Below are positions 26,071 to 35,729 of a stretch of 64,000 nt of DNA, one piece after another. Both the position numbers and the translations under genes were made by a program. How positions within the stretch are numbered: position 1 is the first letter of the stretch; every line of letters begins with the position of its first letter. Under the pieces are notes generated by a model. The model made no database searches. It was not told where the DNA came from and saw nothing but the letters and a program-made list of their open reading frames with translations. The DNA is from Salipaludibacillus keqinensis (GTDB lineage: Bacteria; Bacillota; Bacilli; Bacillales; Salisediminibacteriaceae), in the NCBI RefSeq assembly GCF_003226325.1, contig NZ_PDOD01000001.1, positions 992,001 to 1,056,000 of the forward strand, written 5' to 3'.

Positions 26071-26781
26071 ATGAGGGAGATTATCTGTAGTACAGGTGAA
26101 GTTGTAGATGACTATGATGATTATTTAAAGACACGACACTGGAGAAGATTTAAAGAAAAATATGCAAAAAAATATGTAAAGCAATGTACCTGGTGTGATG
26201 AAAAAGAAAATATCCACCTTCATCATATGACATATGAACGACTTGGAAATGAAACCTTTAAGGACGTTATTCACCTTTGTAGAGCATGTCATTCTAAAGT
26301 ACATAAATTAGAAAATGAAGATACTAATAGTTTAGGTGAATTTGTTATAAAAATTAATAAGTTAAAACCTGTAAAAGCCGACTGTGGGAATTGTTTTCAT
26401 AATAAACGTAACAATGTCTGTTCTTATTATAAAATTTCAAATCCACAAAGAAAAAAATGTAAATTCTTTTATTTTTTAGATAGGTCTGTGCCAGAAGAAG
26501 ATCAGATAAAGTGGGCAAGAAGAGCAACTCAAAAGCAAGAGCTAATTACTCTAAACAAAATAAGCGATTTAAGGAAAATAACTTTGAAAGATCTTAATAG
26601 TAAATTAAATGAAGAGCTAACACTGAAAATGTTACAGCAGACTTATGAAAAGAATCCCACTAAAATGTTGGATTTTAGTGAAGATGGTTTCACATTAAAA
26701 ATTCTAACTTTTTATTTGACATTAAGTGTCAGAGTTATGTGGAAAAGTGGAGAGGTAGAGGAATTTGAAATAAAGAATTAA
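26071..26781 (+). CDS. HNH endonuclease-domain protein
   Basis: A 236-aa protein. Residues 25-80 contain a complete HNH/zinc layout: RHWRRFKEKY, QCTWCDEKENIHLHHMTY, and HLCRACHSKVH, with two CxxC pairs and the catalytic HH. A second cysteine group follows (DCGNCFHNKRNNVCSYY, then RKKCKFFY), suggesting an extra zinc ribbon. The C-terminal part is unrecognised. AGAGGTGAAAG supports the ATG. It may be a homing-type or defence nuclease. It is the last gene before the left direct repeat of the defence island. Confidence 0.75.
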   Translation: MREIICSTGEVVDDYDDYLKTRHWRRFKEKYAKKYVKQCTWCDEKENIHLHHMTYERLGNETFKDVIHLCRACHSKVHKLENEDTNSLGEFVIKINKLKPVKADCGNCFHNKRNNVCSYYKISNPQRKKCKFFYFLDRSVPEEDQIKWARRATQKQELITLNKISDLRKITLKDLNSKLNEELTLKMLQQTYEKNPTKMLDFSEDGFTLKILTFYLTLSVRVMWKSGEVEEFEIKN

Positions 26782-26866
26782 ATTTAAAATTTTTTCTATT
26801 TTTATTTCTAACGCCAATCTCTAAAAAAATATTAAACGGGGCTTATGTTGAACAAGAGCTAATCAC

Positions 26867-26911
26867 TTTACTGCGCAGTACAACGATACTATGCAATAGA
26901 AAAATGATATT
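26867..26911 (+). repeat. Left 45-nt direct repeat flanking the defence island
   Basis: CAGTACAACGATACTATGCA and its flanks match 46402-46445 in the same orientation with about four differences over 45 nt. It contains a stem (GCAGTA with TACTATGC). The recombinase gene starts 320 bases to its right. Confidence 0.65.
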
Positions 26912-27100
26912 CAACATCAGCGCTATTGTTGATCAACCTAAAAAGTCGTTCCTCGTTATAGGGACAGGCTTTTTGGGTTGAATACTCAGTAACTAAAATA
27001 TTTCGATATGTTAGTTGTGCTATAGACTAAAAGGTGACGCTTACGTTTTAATTTGAAAAATCATAAGAAATTGGTATGACTTATAGTAAGAGATGCACAG

Positions 27101-27131
27101 TCCCAATAGAGTACACTCTATTGGGATCTTT
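27101..27131. terminator. Perfect 12-bp hairpin terminator
   Basis: TCCCAATAGAGT pairs with ACTCTATTGGGA with a minimal loop, followed by TCTTTT. It insulates the recombinase-hsd operon from upstream transcription. Confidence 0.75.
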
Positions 27132-27229
27132 TGCGTTTGTTGATTTCCAAGGGTTTTGAGTATCCCATTTACTTATTCCAAAACTAAGTGTAAAATTATA
27201 GTAAATATATCCTATATTGAGGTGGTATT

Positions 27230-27841
27230 TTGAAGTATGGCTATGCGCGTGTATCAAGTATGGGTCAAAATTTAGATCGTCAGCGCTCTTCTCTCAAAGA
27301 AGAGGGCTGCGAATTGATTTGCGAAGAAAAAATGAGTGGAGCAACGACTGATCGCCCAGTACTTCATGACTTACTAGATAAAGTGAGTGAAGGAGATATT
27401 GTTGTTGTACATAGTTTGGATCGAATTAGTCGGTCAACAATTGATTTACTGCAACTTGTTGATAGATTAAGAGGTAAAGGAGTCGCTTTGCGTTCTATTA
27501 AAGATTCCTGGTTTGATATGACCGACGAAAATCCATTTTCTGCGTTTTTATTAACAGTAATGTCAGGATTGTCCGAATATGAACGTAAAATGATCCGTAT
27601 GAGACAGCAAGAAGGTATCAAACAAGCAAAGTTTAAAGGTAAGTTTAAGGGCCGTATAAAAAAATATACGGAGCAGCATCTTGGTATGAATCATGCGATT
27701 GAGCTTTATGAAAAAGGTGATAGGACCGTAAAAGAAATTTGTGCAATCACCAAAGTCAGTCGAAGTTCGTTCTACCGTGAACTAAAGAAAAGAGAAGAAC
27801 AACAATACATTAGTGCGAAGAAGGAGAAAATGACATGGTGA
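27230..27841 (+). CDS. Serine recombinase, resolvase/invertase family
   Basis: A 203-aa resolvase/invertase-type serine recombinase. The catalytic serine is S9 in YARVSSMGQ; VHSLDRISRS and LSEYERKMIRMRQQEG are the conserved active-site and E-helix arginine motifs. The C-terminal region (TVKEICAITKVSRSSFYREL) is the DNA-binding helix-turn-helix. TTG start with GAGGTGG just upstream. Its end overlaps the hsdM start by 7 bases, so it is translated with the type I restriction operon. It may shuffle hsdS sequences, resolve the element or move it; only one hsdS is present here. Confidence 0.9.
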   Translation: MKYGYARVSSMGQNLDRQRSSLKEEGCELICEEKMSGATTDRPVLHDLLDKVSEGDIVVVHSLDRISRSTIDLLQLVDRLRGKGVALRSIKDSWFDMTDENPFSAFLLTVMSGLSEYERKMIRMRQQEGIKQAKFKGKFKGRIKKYTEQHLGMNHAIELYEKGDRTVKEICAITKVSRSSFYRELKKREEQQYISAKKEKMTW

Positions 27842-29847
27842 ACTTTCAAGATAAAGTAAATTTTTTATGGACAATTGCAGAAATCTTACGAGGTCCTTAT
27901 AAGCCTGAGGACTATGGTAAAGTTATTTTACCTATGGCTGTTTTACGTCGCTTTGATAACGTTTTAGAGGATACGAAAGAGGACGTATTAAAAAGCTATG
28001 AACAATATAAGCATTTACCGGAAGAAGCAAGAGATGAAATCTTGAATCGCAAATCAAAACAGCGCTTTAACAATACTAGTAACTACGATTTTAAGAAGCT
28101 CCTCAATGATTCGGATAACATTGCTGAAAATCTTCGAGATTACATAAATGGTTTCTCAAAAGTGGCACGAGACATTATTGAGTATTTCGACTTTGATAAG
28201 CAAATTGAAAAGATGGATCGTAATGATCTCCTTTACCTCACGGTGAAACGTTTTGCGGATGTAGATCTTCACCCTGATGCTGTTTCGAATCTTCAAATGG
28301 GTTATATTTTCGAGGAATTGATCCGTCGTTATTCAGAACATGCTGAAGCAGGAGATCATTATACACCTAGAGAAGTGGTTCGCCTCATGGTTGGACTGAT
28401 GTTCAACGATGCTGATGATATCTTAACGAAACCAGGTATTACACAGACCCTTTATGATGGCTGCGCCGGTACGGGGGGCATGGGATCAATCGCTCAAGAG
28501 TATTTAAAAGAGATGAACGATTCAGCTGAGTTAGAGTTTTTCGCTCAAGAAATTAACGAAGAATCGTTTGCGATGTGTAAGGCAGATACGCTTATTAAAG
28601 GCGAAGAAGCACAGAATATTCGCTTTGGAAATACGTTAACTCGCGATGCCTTCCCTACTGAAAAATTCGATTACCTCATTTCCAATCCACCGTATGGCGT
28701 GGAATGGAAACCTTCGGAAAAAGTGGTGCGCCAAGAACACGAGGATTTAGGAATGAACGGTCGGTTTGGTGCGGGTTTACCACGCATTGGTGATGGTCAA
28801 CTATTGTTTTTGCAACATCTTGTTTCCAAAATGAAGCCCGTAAGTGATGAGAATCCGAAAGGCTCTCGATTGGCGATTATCATGAATGGCTCACCTTTGT
28901 TTACTGGGGATGCTGGTGGTGGAGAAAGTGAGATTCGTCGCTATATGATCGAAAACGATCTTGTAGAAGGCATTGTCGCCATGCCAACTAGTCTTTTCTA
29001 TAATACGGGCATTTCCACCTATATTTGGATTTTAACCAACCATAAAGCTCCATGGCGTGAAGGCAAGATTCAGCTTGTCAATGCAGTGGACTTCTATAAA
29101 AAAATGCGTAAGAGCATGGGTGAAAAACGGCATGAGATTGCACCGGATCAAATCAATGAAATCATTCGCATTTATGGCGAGTATAAAGAAGCGGAGAACG
29201 TGAAAATCTTTGATAACGAAGACTTTGGCTACCAAAAAATCGTCGTCGAACGACCTTTGAAACTTAATTTCAAAGTTGATGATGAACGAATCAAACGATT
29301 GCATGACCAAAAAGCGTTCCAAAACCTTGCGAAGTCGAAGAAAAAGGGCGAAACAGGGCTAAAAGAGGAAGAGGAAGGTAGGAAAAAGCAACAAGCAATC
29401 ATCGAAACGTTACAGAGGTTGAATGATGGAACATTGTATAAAAATCGCGAAACTTTCTTAGAGAAACTGCTAGTAACATTCAAAAACGCAGGAATCGATG
29501 TGAAGGCCCCATTACACAAAGCGATCCTTTCATCTCTGTCTGAAAAAGACGATAGTGCCGATGTGTGCATGAAGAATAAAAAAGGCGATGTTGAACCTGA
29601 TCCAGACTTACGTGATACGGAAAACGTACCACTAAAAGAGAACATGCATGATTACTTTGAGCGAGAAGTATTTCCACATGTTCCAGACGCTTGGATAGAT
29701 AAGGAGAAAACGAAAATAGGTTACGAGATTCCGTTTACACGACACTTCTACAAGTACGAAGAACTCCGACCGTCCGAAGAAATTAAGGCGGAAATTCAAG
29801 AACTCGAAGCAAGTATTTTAGAGAAGTTGAAGAAGGTGATGGTGTGA
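27835..29847 (+). CDS. hsdM: Type I restriction-modification methyltransferase subunit HsdM
   Basis: A 670-aa adenine-N6 methyltransferase subunit. An N-terminal helical HsdM domain (WTIAEILRGPYKPEDYG) is followed by the SAM motif DGCAGTGGMGSIA and the catalytic NPPY (about residue 284, ISNPPYGVEW). It methylates host target sites with HsdS and takes part in cleavage with HsdR. The C-terminal 150 residues are helical and charged, longer than in minimal HsdM proteins. It overlaps the recombinase upstream by 7 bases and hsdS downstream by 4, forming one operon. Confidence 0.95.
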   Translation: MVNFQDKVNFLWTIAEILRGPYKPEDYGKVILPMAVLRRFDNVLEDTKEDVLKSYEQYKHLPEEARDEILNRKSKQRFNNTSNYDFKKLLNDSDNIAENLRDYINGFSKVARDIIEYFDFDKQIEKMDRNDLLYLTVKRFADVDLHPDAVSNLQMGYIFEELIRRYSEHAEAGDHYTPREVVRLMVGLMFNDADDILTKPGITQTLYDGCAGTGGMGSIAQEYLKEMNDSAELEFFAQEINEESFAMCKADTLIKGEEAQNIRFGNTLTRDAFPTEKFDYLISNPPYGVEWKPSEKVVRQEHEDLGMNGRFGAGLPRIGDGQLLFLQHLVSKMKPVSDENPKGSRLAIIMNGSPLFTGDAGGGESEIRRYMIENDLVEGIVAMPTSLFYNTGISTYIWILTNHKAPWREGKIQLVNAVDFYKKMRKSMGEKRHEIAPDQINEIIRIYGEYKEAENVKIFDNEDFGYQKIVVERPLKLNFKVDDERIKRLHDQKAFQNLAKSKKKGETGLKEEEEGRKKQQAIIETLQRLNDGTLYKNRETFLEKLLVTFKNAGIDVKAPLHKAILSSLSEKDDSADVCMKNKKGDVEPDPDLRDTENVPLKENMHDYFEREVFPHVPDAWIDKEKTKIGYEIPFTRHFYKYEELRPSEEIKAEIQELEASILEKLKKVMV

Positions 29848-31109
29848 AGAAAGATATAGACCAATATTATTGGCTTACTGATATACCTGCATCGTGGAAA
29901 ATAGTTAAATTAAAATATCTTTGCCATATTGCAACAGGTAATTTTGATACTCAAGATAAACTAGAAAATGGAAGGTATCCACTATTTGTTCGGTCGCAAA
30001 ATATAGAAAAAATTGATAAATACTCTCATGATGGTGAAGCGGTAATGACCGCTGGTGATGGAGTCGGAGTTGGTAGAGTTTTTCATTACTACAATGGTAA
30101 ATTTGCTGCTCATCAAAGACTATATGTATTTAAGGATTTTAAGAGAGAGGTCTTGGGAAAATATATTTATTATTCCGTAATGTCTAATTTGAAATTTGAA
30201 GTTTTGCAAGGGAATGCTAAGTCTACAGTGGATTCATTAAGATATCCTATGCTTGCGAATTTCCCTATTATACTTCCACATATCGATATTCAGATTAAAA
30301 TGGTTAAGTTCCTCGACCAAAAAACCACTGAGATCGATGACTTGATTGCGGACAAAGAAAAACTAATCAAATTACTTGAAGAAAAGCGTCAAGCGGTCAT
30401 TACGGAAGCGGTCACGAAAGGGCTAGATCCGAATGTGATGATGAAAGACTCTGGTGTGGAATGGATTGGTGAAATTCCTGAGCATTGGGAAGAAAAAAGA
30501 ATTAAATACCTTTTCTTTGAATTAAATGATAGAAACTTTAATGAAGAAGCAAGTCTTTTATCTTTATTCACAAGTATTGGGGTTAGACCTAGAAAAGATA
30601 TGGAGCAAAAAGGTAATAAATCACAAACTGTAATTAATTATAAGATAGTTAAAAAAGGAGATATAGTAGTAAATAAACTACTTGCTTGGATGGGATCAAT
30701 AGGAATCTCTGAATTTGATGGTGTTACAAGTCCAGACTATGATGTTTATAGACCGCTAAATAAGAATTTGGTAAGTAAAAATTATTATCATTATTATTTT
30801 AGGAATTTTCATTTTAAAGGTGATTGTTACAAATATGGAAGAGGGATAATGTTAATGAGATGGAGAACATATTCAGATGACTTCAAGAAAATATTAGTAA
30901 CTCTTCCACCGATCGAGGAACAAAAAAATATTGCTGCTTATCTAGATAAAATATGTAATGAGATTGATTTATTAATAGAAAATAATCTTAATACAATTAC
31001 AAAACTCAAAGAATACCGCCAATCTCTCATCTACGAAGCGGTGACAGGTAAGATTGACGTTCGAGAAATGGTGGGTGAAACGGATAAGGAGGAGGTGTTA
31101 CAATCATGA
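29844..31109 (+). CDS. hsdS: Type I restriction specificity subunit HsdS
   Basis: A 421-aa DNA-recognition subunit with two target-recognition domains (about residues 10-150 and 205-365). Conserved helical spacers follow each: FLDQKTTEIDDLIADKEKLI with EEKRQAVITEAVTKGL, and YLDKICNEIDLLIENN with LKEYRQSLIYEAVTGKI. The spacer DNA is GC-richer than the recognition domains, which are clearly AT-rich; this is the usual sign of domain exchange. GTG start overlapping the hsdM stop. It sets the bipartite target sequence, which cannot be read from sequence alone. Confidence 0.95.
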   Translation: MKKDIDQYYWLTDIPASWKIVKLKYLCHIATGNFDTQDKLENGRYPLFVRSQNIEKIDKYSHDGEAVMTAGDGVGVGRVFHYYNGKFAAHQRLYVFKDFKREVLGKYIYYSVMSNLKFEVLQGNAKSTVDSLRYPMLANFPIILPHIDIQIKMVKFLDQKTTEIDDLIADKEKLIKLLEEKRQAVITEAVTKGLDPNVMMKDSGVEWIGEIPEHWEEKRIKYLFFELNDRNFNEEASLLSLFTSIGVRPRKDMEQKGNKSQTVINYKIVKKGDIVVNKLLAWMGSIGISEFDGVTSPDYDVYRPLNKNLVSKNYYHYYFRNFHFKGDCYKYGRGIMLMRWRTYSDDFKKILVTLPPIEEQKNIAAYLDKICNEIDLLIENNLNTITKLKEYRQSLIYEAVTGKIDVREMVGETDKEEVLQS

Positions 31110-34108
31110 GTATCGACACGACGGAAAAAGGCTTTGAAGAGAACATTGAACAACAGTTGATGCAAGCAGGCTTTCAACAGCGGATTCTAACAGGTCCTTA
31201 CCTTGCAACTTTTCAAAAGTGGGCCATCGATCAAGAAACGCTTTTTTCGTTTCTAGAAGCAACCCAACCAAAGTCGATGGAACGGTTAAGAAAGGCGTAT
31301 AAGGATGAGGTTCAGTTCAAAGTGATGGATCGCATTGATAAAGAACTCAAACGTCGTGGAATGATCGATTGCTTGCGTCATGGTGTGAAAGACTATGGTG
31401 TAACATTGAAGCTTGCTTATAACAAGCCTCCGACAGACATGAACCGAACGCTCGTTGAAAAATACGAGCAGAATATTTTTACCGTCAGTCGCCAAGTGTA
31501 TTACAGTGCTGGGAGCCACAAATCAATTGATATGATGCTTTCGATTAACGGATTACCATTAGTCGTCATGGAGTTGAAAAACCAATTGACAGGTCAAACT
31601 GTTGAACATTCAATGAACCAGTTTGAAAAAGATCGTGATCCAAATGAGTTGCTCTTTCAATTTAAGAAACGTGCGGTTGTCTTCTTTGGAGTTGATACAG
31701 ATGAAGTTTATATGACGACACAGTTAAACAAGGGAAAGACGTTCTTCCTTCCGTTTAACCGGGGAAATGAAGGGGGAAAAGGCAATCCCATCGTTGAAGG
31801 CGATTACCGAACGTCGTACCTTTGGCAAGAAATTCTTCAACCCGATAGCTTAATCGACATTCTTTTTCGCTTTGTCTATATTCAAAAAGAAAGCATTCGT
31901 GACAGTAATGGCGACATTATTGACGAGAAAGAGATCGTCATTTTCCCTCGTTATCATCAGCTTGATGCGGTACGAAAAGTCGAAGCCGATGTGACGGAGC
32001 ATCGATCAGGGAAGAATTATTTGATTCAACACTCAGCAGGGAGTGGCAAAACGAACAGCATTTCGTGGTTGTCCCATCGTTTGGCGAAACTTCATGACGC
32101 AGAAGAACAACCTGTTTTTGATAGCATTATTGTTATTACCGATCGACGTGTGTTAGACAAGCAGCTTCAAGATGCGATTTATCAATTGGAGCATAAGGCC
32201 GGAATGGTGGAGAAAATTGATGAAGACTCGAACCAATTAGCGAAAGCGATTCAGAATAAAACGAAAATCATCATCACGACGTTACAAAAATTCCCGTTTA
32301 TCCTTGATAAAGTGAGTGAATTCAGTCGTGGAACGTATGGAATTATCATTGATGAAGCCCACAGTTCTCAAGGTGGAAAAGCTTCATCAGCCATGACTGC
32401 CCTTCTCTCTGATAAAACATTAGAAGAGGCCTATGAACAGAGCATGATCGAGGAAGGGGAAGCCACGGATGCAGAAGAACGCATGATCGAAGCGATTGCC
32501 AAAAGTGGCGATCAATCGAACATTTCCTTTTTCGCTTTTACGGCTACCCCGAAACCTAAGACTGTGGAACGCTTTGGCACACCGAAAGAAGATGGCTCGT
32601 ATGAACCGTTTCATCTTTATTCCATGCGCCAAGCGATTGAAGAAGGCTTCATTCATGACGTCTTGAAAAACTATGTCACGTATAAAACGTTCTATAATAT
32701 CGAAAAAAGCATCGATCACGACCCAGAAGTCGTAAAAAGTAAAGCTAGCAGACAGATTGCTCGCTACGTATCTCTTCATCCGCATAACATTTCACAGAAA
32801 GCGGAGATTATGGTGGAGCACTTCCGAAACGTCACACGGCATAAAATCAATGGAAGAGCCAAAGCAATGGTCGTTACAGGGAGTCGTCTTCATGCGGTAC
32901 GATATAAACATGCTTTTGACAAATACCTAAAAGCAAAGGGATATTCTGATTTACGAACGCTTGTAGCTTTTTCCGGGACTGTCGAAGATAGTGGATTATC
33001 CCATACAGAAGCAGAAATGAATAAATTTAGTGAGAAAGAATTACCAGAGAAGTTTCATTCCGATGACTACCAAGTTCTCATCGTTGCAGAGAAGTACCAA
33101 ACTGGTTTTGACGAGCCATTGCTGCATACGATGTACGTCGATAAGCCACTCGACGGGATTAAGGCTGTTCAGACCCTTTCACGATTAAATCGAACGTGTA
33201 AAGGCAAAGATGACACCTTTATTTTAGATTTTGTAAACGAGCCCGATACGATTCAAACAGCTTTCCAAACGTATTATGAGGTTACAGGTCTTAGTGAAAC
33301 GACGAATCCAAACATTCTTTACGATGTGCAACATAAACTAGATGCTATGCAAGTGTATACGGAAGCTGAAGTGGATACCGTTGCCAACCTTGAATATAGT
33401 GATCAGCCGACGAAGAGCGCTCGTTATCAAGGGAGACTCAATGCGGCCATTGATCCTGGGGTCCAAAGGTTTACAAGAGAACTAGATGAAGAAGCACAAG
33501 AATATTTTAAATCATCAGCGATGAAGTTTGTCAGAACGTATGCTTTTGTCTTACAAATTGGGCCATTTTCTGATGTAGATCTTCATAAACGATTTATATA
33601 TTTGAGTTCTCTATTAAAGAAACTCCCAAGAAAAGCTGAAGATCCTGTGTATCTCTCGGATGATGTTGCTTTAGAGTATTATCGTAACGAGAAAACGTTT
33701 GAAGGAAGCATTTCACTAAATGAAACGGGTGGGGAGTATCTCACACCAGGTCAACACGGAAGTGCTGGAGGAGGAGAAGAAGAAAAAGAGCGTCTATCCT
33801 CGATCATTGAGCGGATGAATGAACGCTTTGGAACGGAATTTACACAGACGGATAAATTATCAAGAGATCAGATTGTGGAAGATATGAAAGCTAATCAAGA
33901 GTTAGCACAAAAAGCCCAGAACAATACAAAAGACAACTTTAAATTTAGTTTTAATCGTACGTTTATGGACTTTGTCGTCAACAGAATGCAAAATAACGAG
34001 GAATTCTTCATGAAGATCCTTGAAGATGCCGAATTTAAAGAATATCTAATGGAAGATATGATCGATGAGGTCTATGACGGGTTAAGAGACCAGAATTCAG
34101 CAAACTAA
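31106..34108 (+). CDS. hsdR: Type I restriction endonuclease subunit HsdR
   Basis: A full-length 1000-aa motor and nuclease subunit. The N-terminal nuclease domain carries VVMELKNQLTG (ELK of the PD-(D/E)XK site, about residue 155) after a conserved GLPLV. The helicase part has the Walker A motif SAGSGKTNS (about 311), IIIDEAHSS (DEAH, about 415) and later FTATP and QTLSRLNRT motifs. A helical C-terminal domain binds the methyltransferase core. It overlaps hsdS by 4 bases. No truncation is seen, so the type I system is probably functional. Confidence 0.95.
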   Translation: MSIDTTEKGFEENIEQQLMQAGFQQRILTGPYLATFQKWAIDQETLFSFLEATQPKSMERLRKAYKDEVQFKVMDRIDKELKRRGMIDCLRHGVKDYGVTLKLAYNKPPTDMNRTLVEKYEQNIFTVSRQVYYSAGSHKSIDMMLSINGLPLVVMELKNQLTGQTVEHSMNQFEKDRDPNELLFQFKKRAVVFFGVDTDEVYMTTQLNKGKTFFLPFNRGNEGGKGNPIVEGDYRTSYLWQEILQPDSLIDILFRFVYIQKESIRDSNGDIIDEKEIVIFPRYHQLDAVRKVEADVTEHRSGKNYLIQHSAGSGKTNSISWLSHRLAKLHDAEEQPVFDSIIVITDRRVLDKQLQDAIYQLEHKAGMVEKIDEDSNQLAKAIQNKTKIIITTLQKFPFILDKVSEFSRGTYGIIIDEAHSSQGGKASSAMTALLSDKTLEEAYEQSMIEEGEATDAEERMIEAIAKSGDQSNISFFAFTATPKPKTVERFGTPKEDGSYEPFHLYSMRQAIEEGFIHDVLKNYVTYKTFYNIEKSIDHDPEVVKSKASRQIARYVSLHPHNISQKAEIMVEHFRNVTRHKINGRAKAMVVTGSRLHAVRYKHAFDKYLKAKGYSDLRTLVAFSGTVEDSGLSHTEAEMNKFSEKELPEKFHSDDYQVLIVAEKYQTGFDEPLLHTMYVDKPLDGIKAVQTLSRLNRTCKGKDDTFILDFVNEPDTIQTAFQTYYEVTGLSETTNPNILYDVQHKLDAMQVYTEAEVDTVANLEYSDQPTKSARYQGRLNAAIDPGVQRFTRELDEEAQEYFKSSAMKFVRTYAFVLQIGPFSDVDLHKRFIYLSSLLKKLPRKAEDPVYLSDDVALEYYRNEKTFEGSISLNETGGEYLTPGQHGSAGGGEEEKERLSSIIERMNERFGTEFTQTDKLSRDQIVEDMKANQELAQKAQNNTKDNFKFSFNRTFMDFVVNRMQNNEEFFMKILEDAEFKEYLMEDMIDEVYDGLRDQNSAN

Positions 34109-34135
34109 AAATTCGATGTAGAATGGGAGATTTGA

Positions 34136-34357
34136 ATGGCAGATATTAAATATGAAATTACTGAACATCTCGGTGTATTATCCGAATCGCCAAAAGGATG
34201 GAAGAAAGAACTCAATTTCGTCAGTTGGAATGAACGGCCACCCAAATATGACCTGCGTGAATGGGCACCAGATCATGAGAAAATGGGGAAGGGTTTAACG
34301 CTGACAGAGGAAGAAGTAACCGAACTAGCGAAAATAATAACACATCATCAAAAATAA
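34136..34357 (+). CDS. YdbC/PC4-like ssDNA-binding protein
   Basis: A 73-aa protein matching the YdbC family of PC4-type single-strand DNA-binding proteins of Firmicutes: ITEHLGVLSESPKGWKKELN, VSWNERPPKYDLREW and the final LTEEEVTELAKII. It should be cytoplasmic and dimeric. It starts 27 bases after hsdR with a GGGAGA ribosome site and is probably part of the same transcript. A helper role in restriction is possible, but such genes also occur alone. Confidence 0.8.
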   Translation: MADIKYEITEHLGVLSESPKGWKKELNFVSWNERPPKYDLREWAPDHEKMGKGLTLTEEEVTELAKIITHHQK

Positions 34358-35123
34358 GAAGAGATAAGGCTGCAGGATGAACTTTGGAAGAGAGTTCTTC
34401 CTGCTGTTTTTAAATGAATGAAATGATTAAATTAATTAAAGAAGCAGTCCGAAGATGAAAAGGAAACTATATCTAAGCAACAGAAGAAATCAGAACAACA
34501 GAGAATCAATATCCTTTCCTGGATATAGCCTGCCAGCGTACTATTTTAATACCTTTTGAATACCCCTTGAATACCCTTTATGAGAAATCGAGCGAACTTC
34601 CAAATAATTCCAATAGGGAAAAACATTGATTTGGAGCACTTCATCAACTTCCATAAAATGTAAAATGACCCCACCTCTGATAGAGCGTAAGAAATACGGA
34701 CTTAAAGCTGATAGTAATACAGTTTTGGTTTAAAGTGCTGATACTGAAAGTATGAAATACTAGAATCTCTTTATATTAAAGGTATTTTATTTAAAATTAC
34801 ACCTAATTCGTTTTTGCACAAATTTTACACACCTCTCACTTTAAACCTTATTACATCGATACTTTAAGACCTATCTGGACCCCGGCCACCGGGTACCATC
34901 TAAATAAATTTTGTGATTTAAACGTGAATAATACCGTAATATCAACCGTTTTCAGAGAAGTGGGGAACGGCTTTTTGTGTATTTATAGAAAATTAAGGTT
35001 TACTGAACATGATCAAAACGTGTGAACTAATCGTGTTTAATGATAGGTGGGATTTAATGAAATGAAATGAAATGACGTATGAACGTATTGAATGAAGCTG
35101 AATAAAAAGGTCAAAAGTCGTAA
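34358..35123. other. Degenerate region downstream of the hsd operon
   Basis: No intact gene. A short stem near 34943-34975 (CCGTT with GAACGG followed by CTTTTT) could be a terminator. Composition and broken frames suggest decayed sequence before the integrase remnant. Confidence 0.4.
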
Positions 35124-35360
35124 GAAGCTGAATTAAAGGAAGCAGTTGAACTATTTGAAATGGATTGTGATTTACGAAATTTAAGACCATATACAATTAA
35201 ATATTACCCTAATGAATTATCAGCTTTTCTTGCACATTTATCTAAGCAAGGGATTGATATAGACCATCTTAAAACTATCCATGTTACGGAAGAATACAAT
35301 AGGAAAAGCCAGTTTCTTAAAGATAGAAAGCAGAGATTGCTCTTTGCTTTTTTGATCTAA
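35124..35360 (+). pseudogene. N-terminal fragment of a tyrosine recombinase
   Basis: The frame KEAVELFEMDCDLRNLRP continued by YTIKYYPNELSAFLAHLSKQ and IDIDHLKTIHVTEE is the SAM-like core-binding N-terminal domain of phage/transposon tyrosine recombinases. Homology ends at about residue 65 and the catalytic domain with the RHR-Y residues is missing. The end of the frame runs into a terminator-like stem (AAAGCAGAG with CTCTTTGCTTT). No start codon with ribosome site. It is a trace of a former mobile element inside the island. Confidence 0.65.
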
Positions 35361-35729
35361 AAAAGACTTCTTCCTATGGTCTGAATTTTTCACCTCTTCT
35401 ATTAATTCTTCGTTAGCTTTAGGAACAAAACACCTAAACTATGGTAGGTCAAAAAAGTTACCATTTATTGGGTTTTTTCAACATTTGGGAAAATAGGTGG
35501 AAAATCGTCCAATTAAATAATATATATTTCCGCTATTTCGTGGTATGATCGTATATTAAGTTAAAAGTTCTTAATAGATGGTTATGGAAAGAAATATTTT
35601 TAGAACGTATATTCTTATATCCTTTCATTTGTTATACTAGGAATTATTAAGGTTCTAATGCTACTAGGCAATATCTTTATTTTTTTATCTTATTGTCTAA
35701 AACATGAGAAAAAGGTAGTGAGCAAAAAA

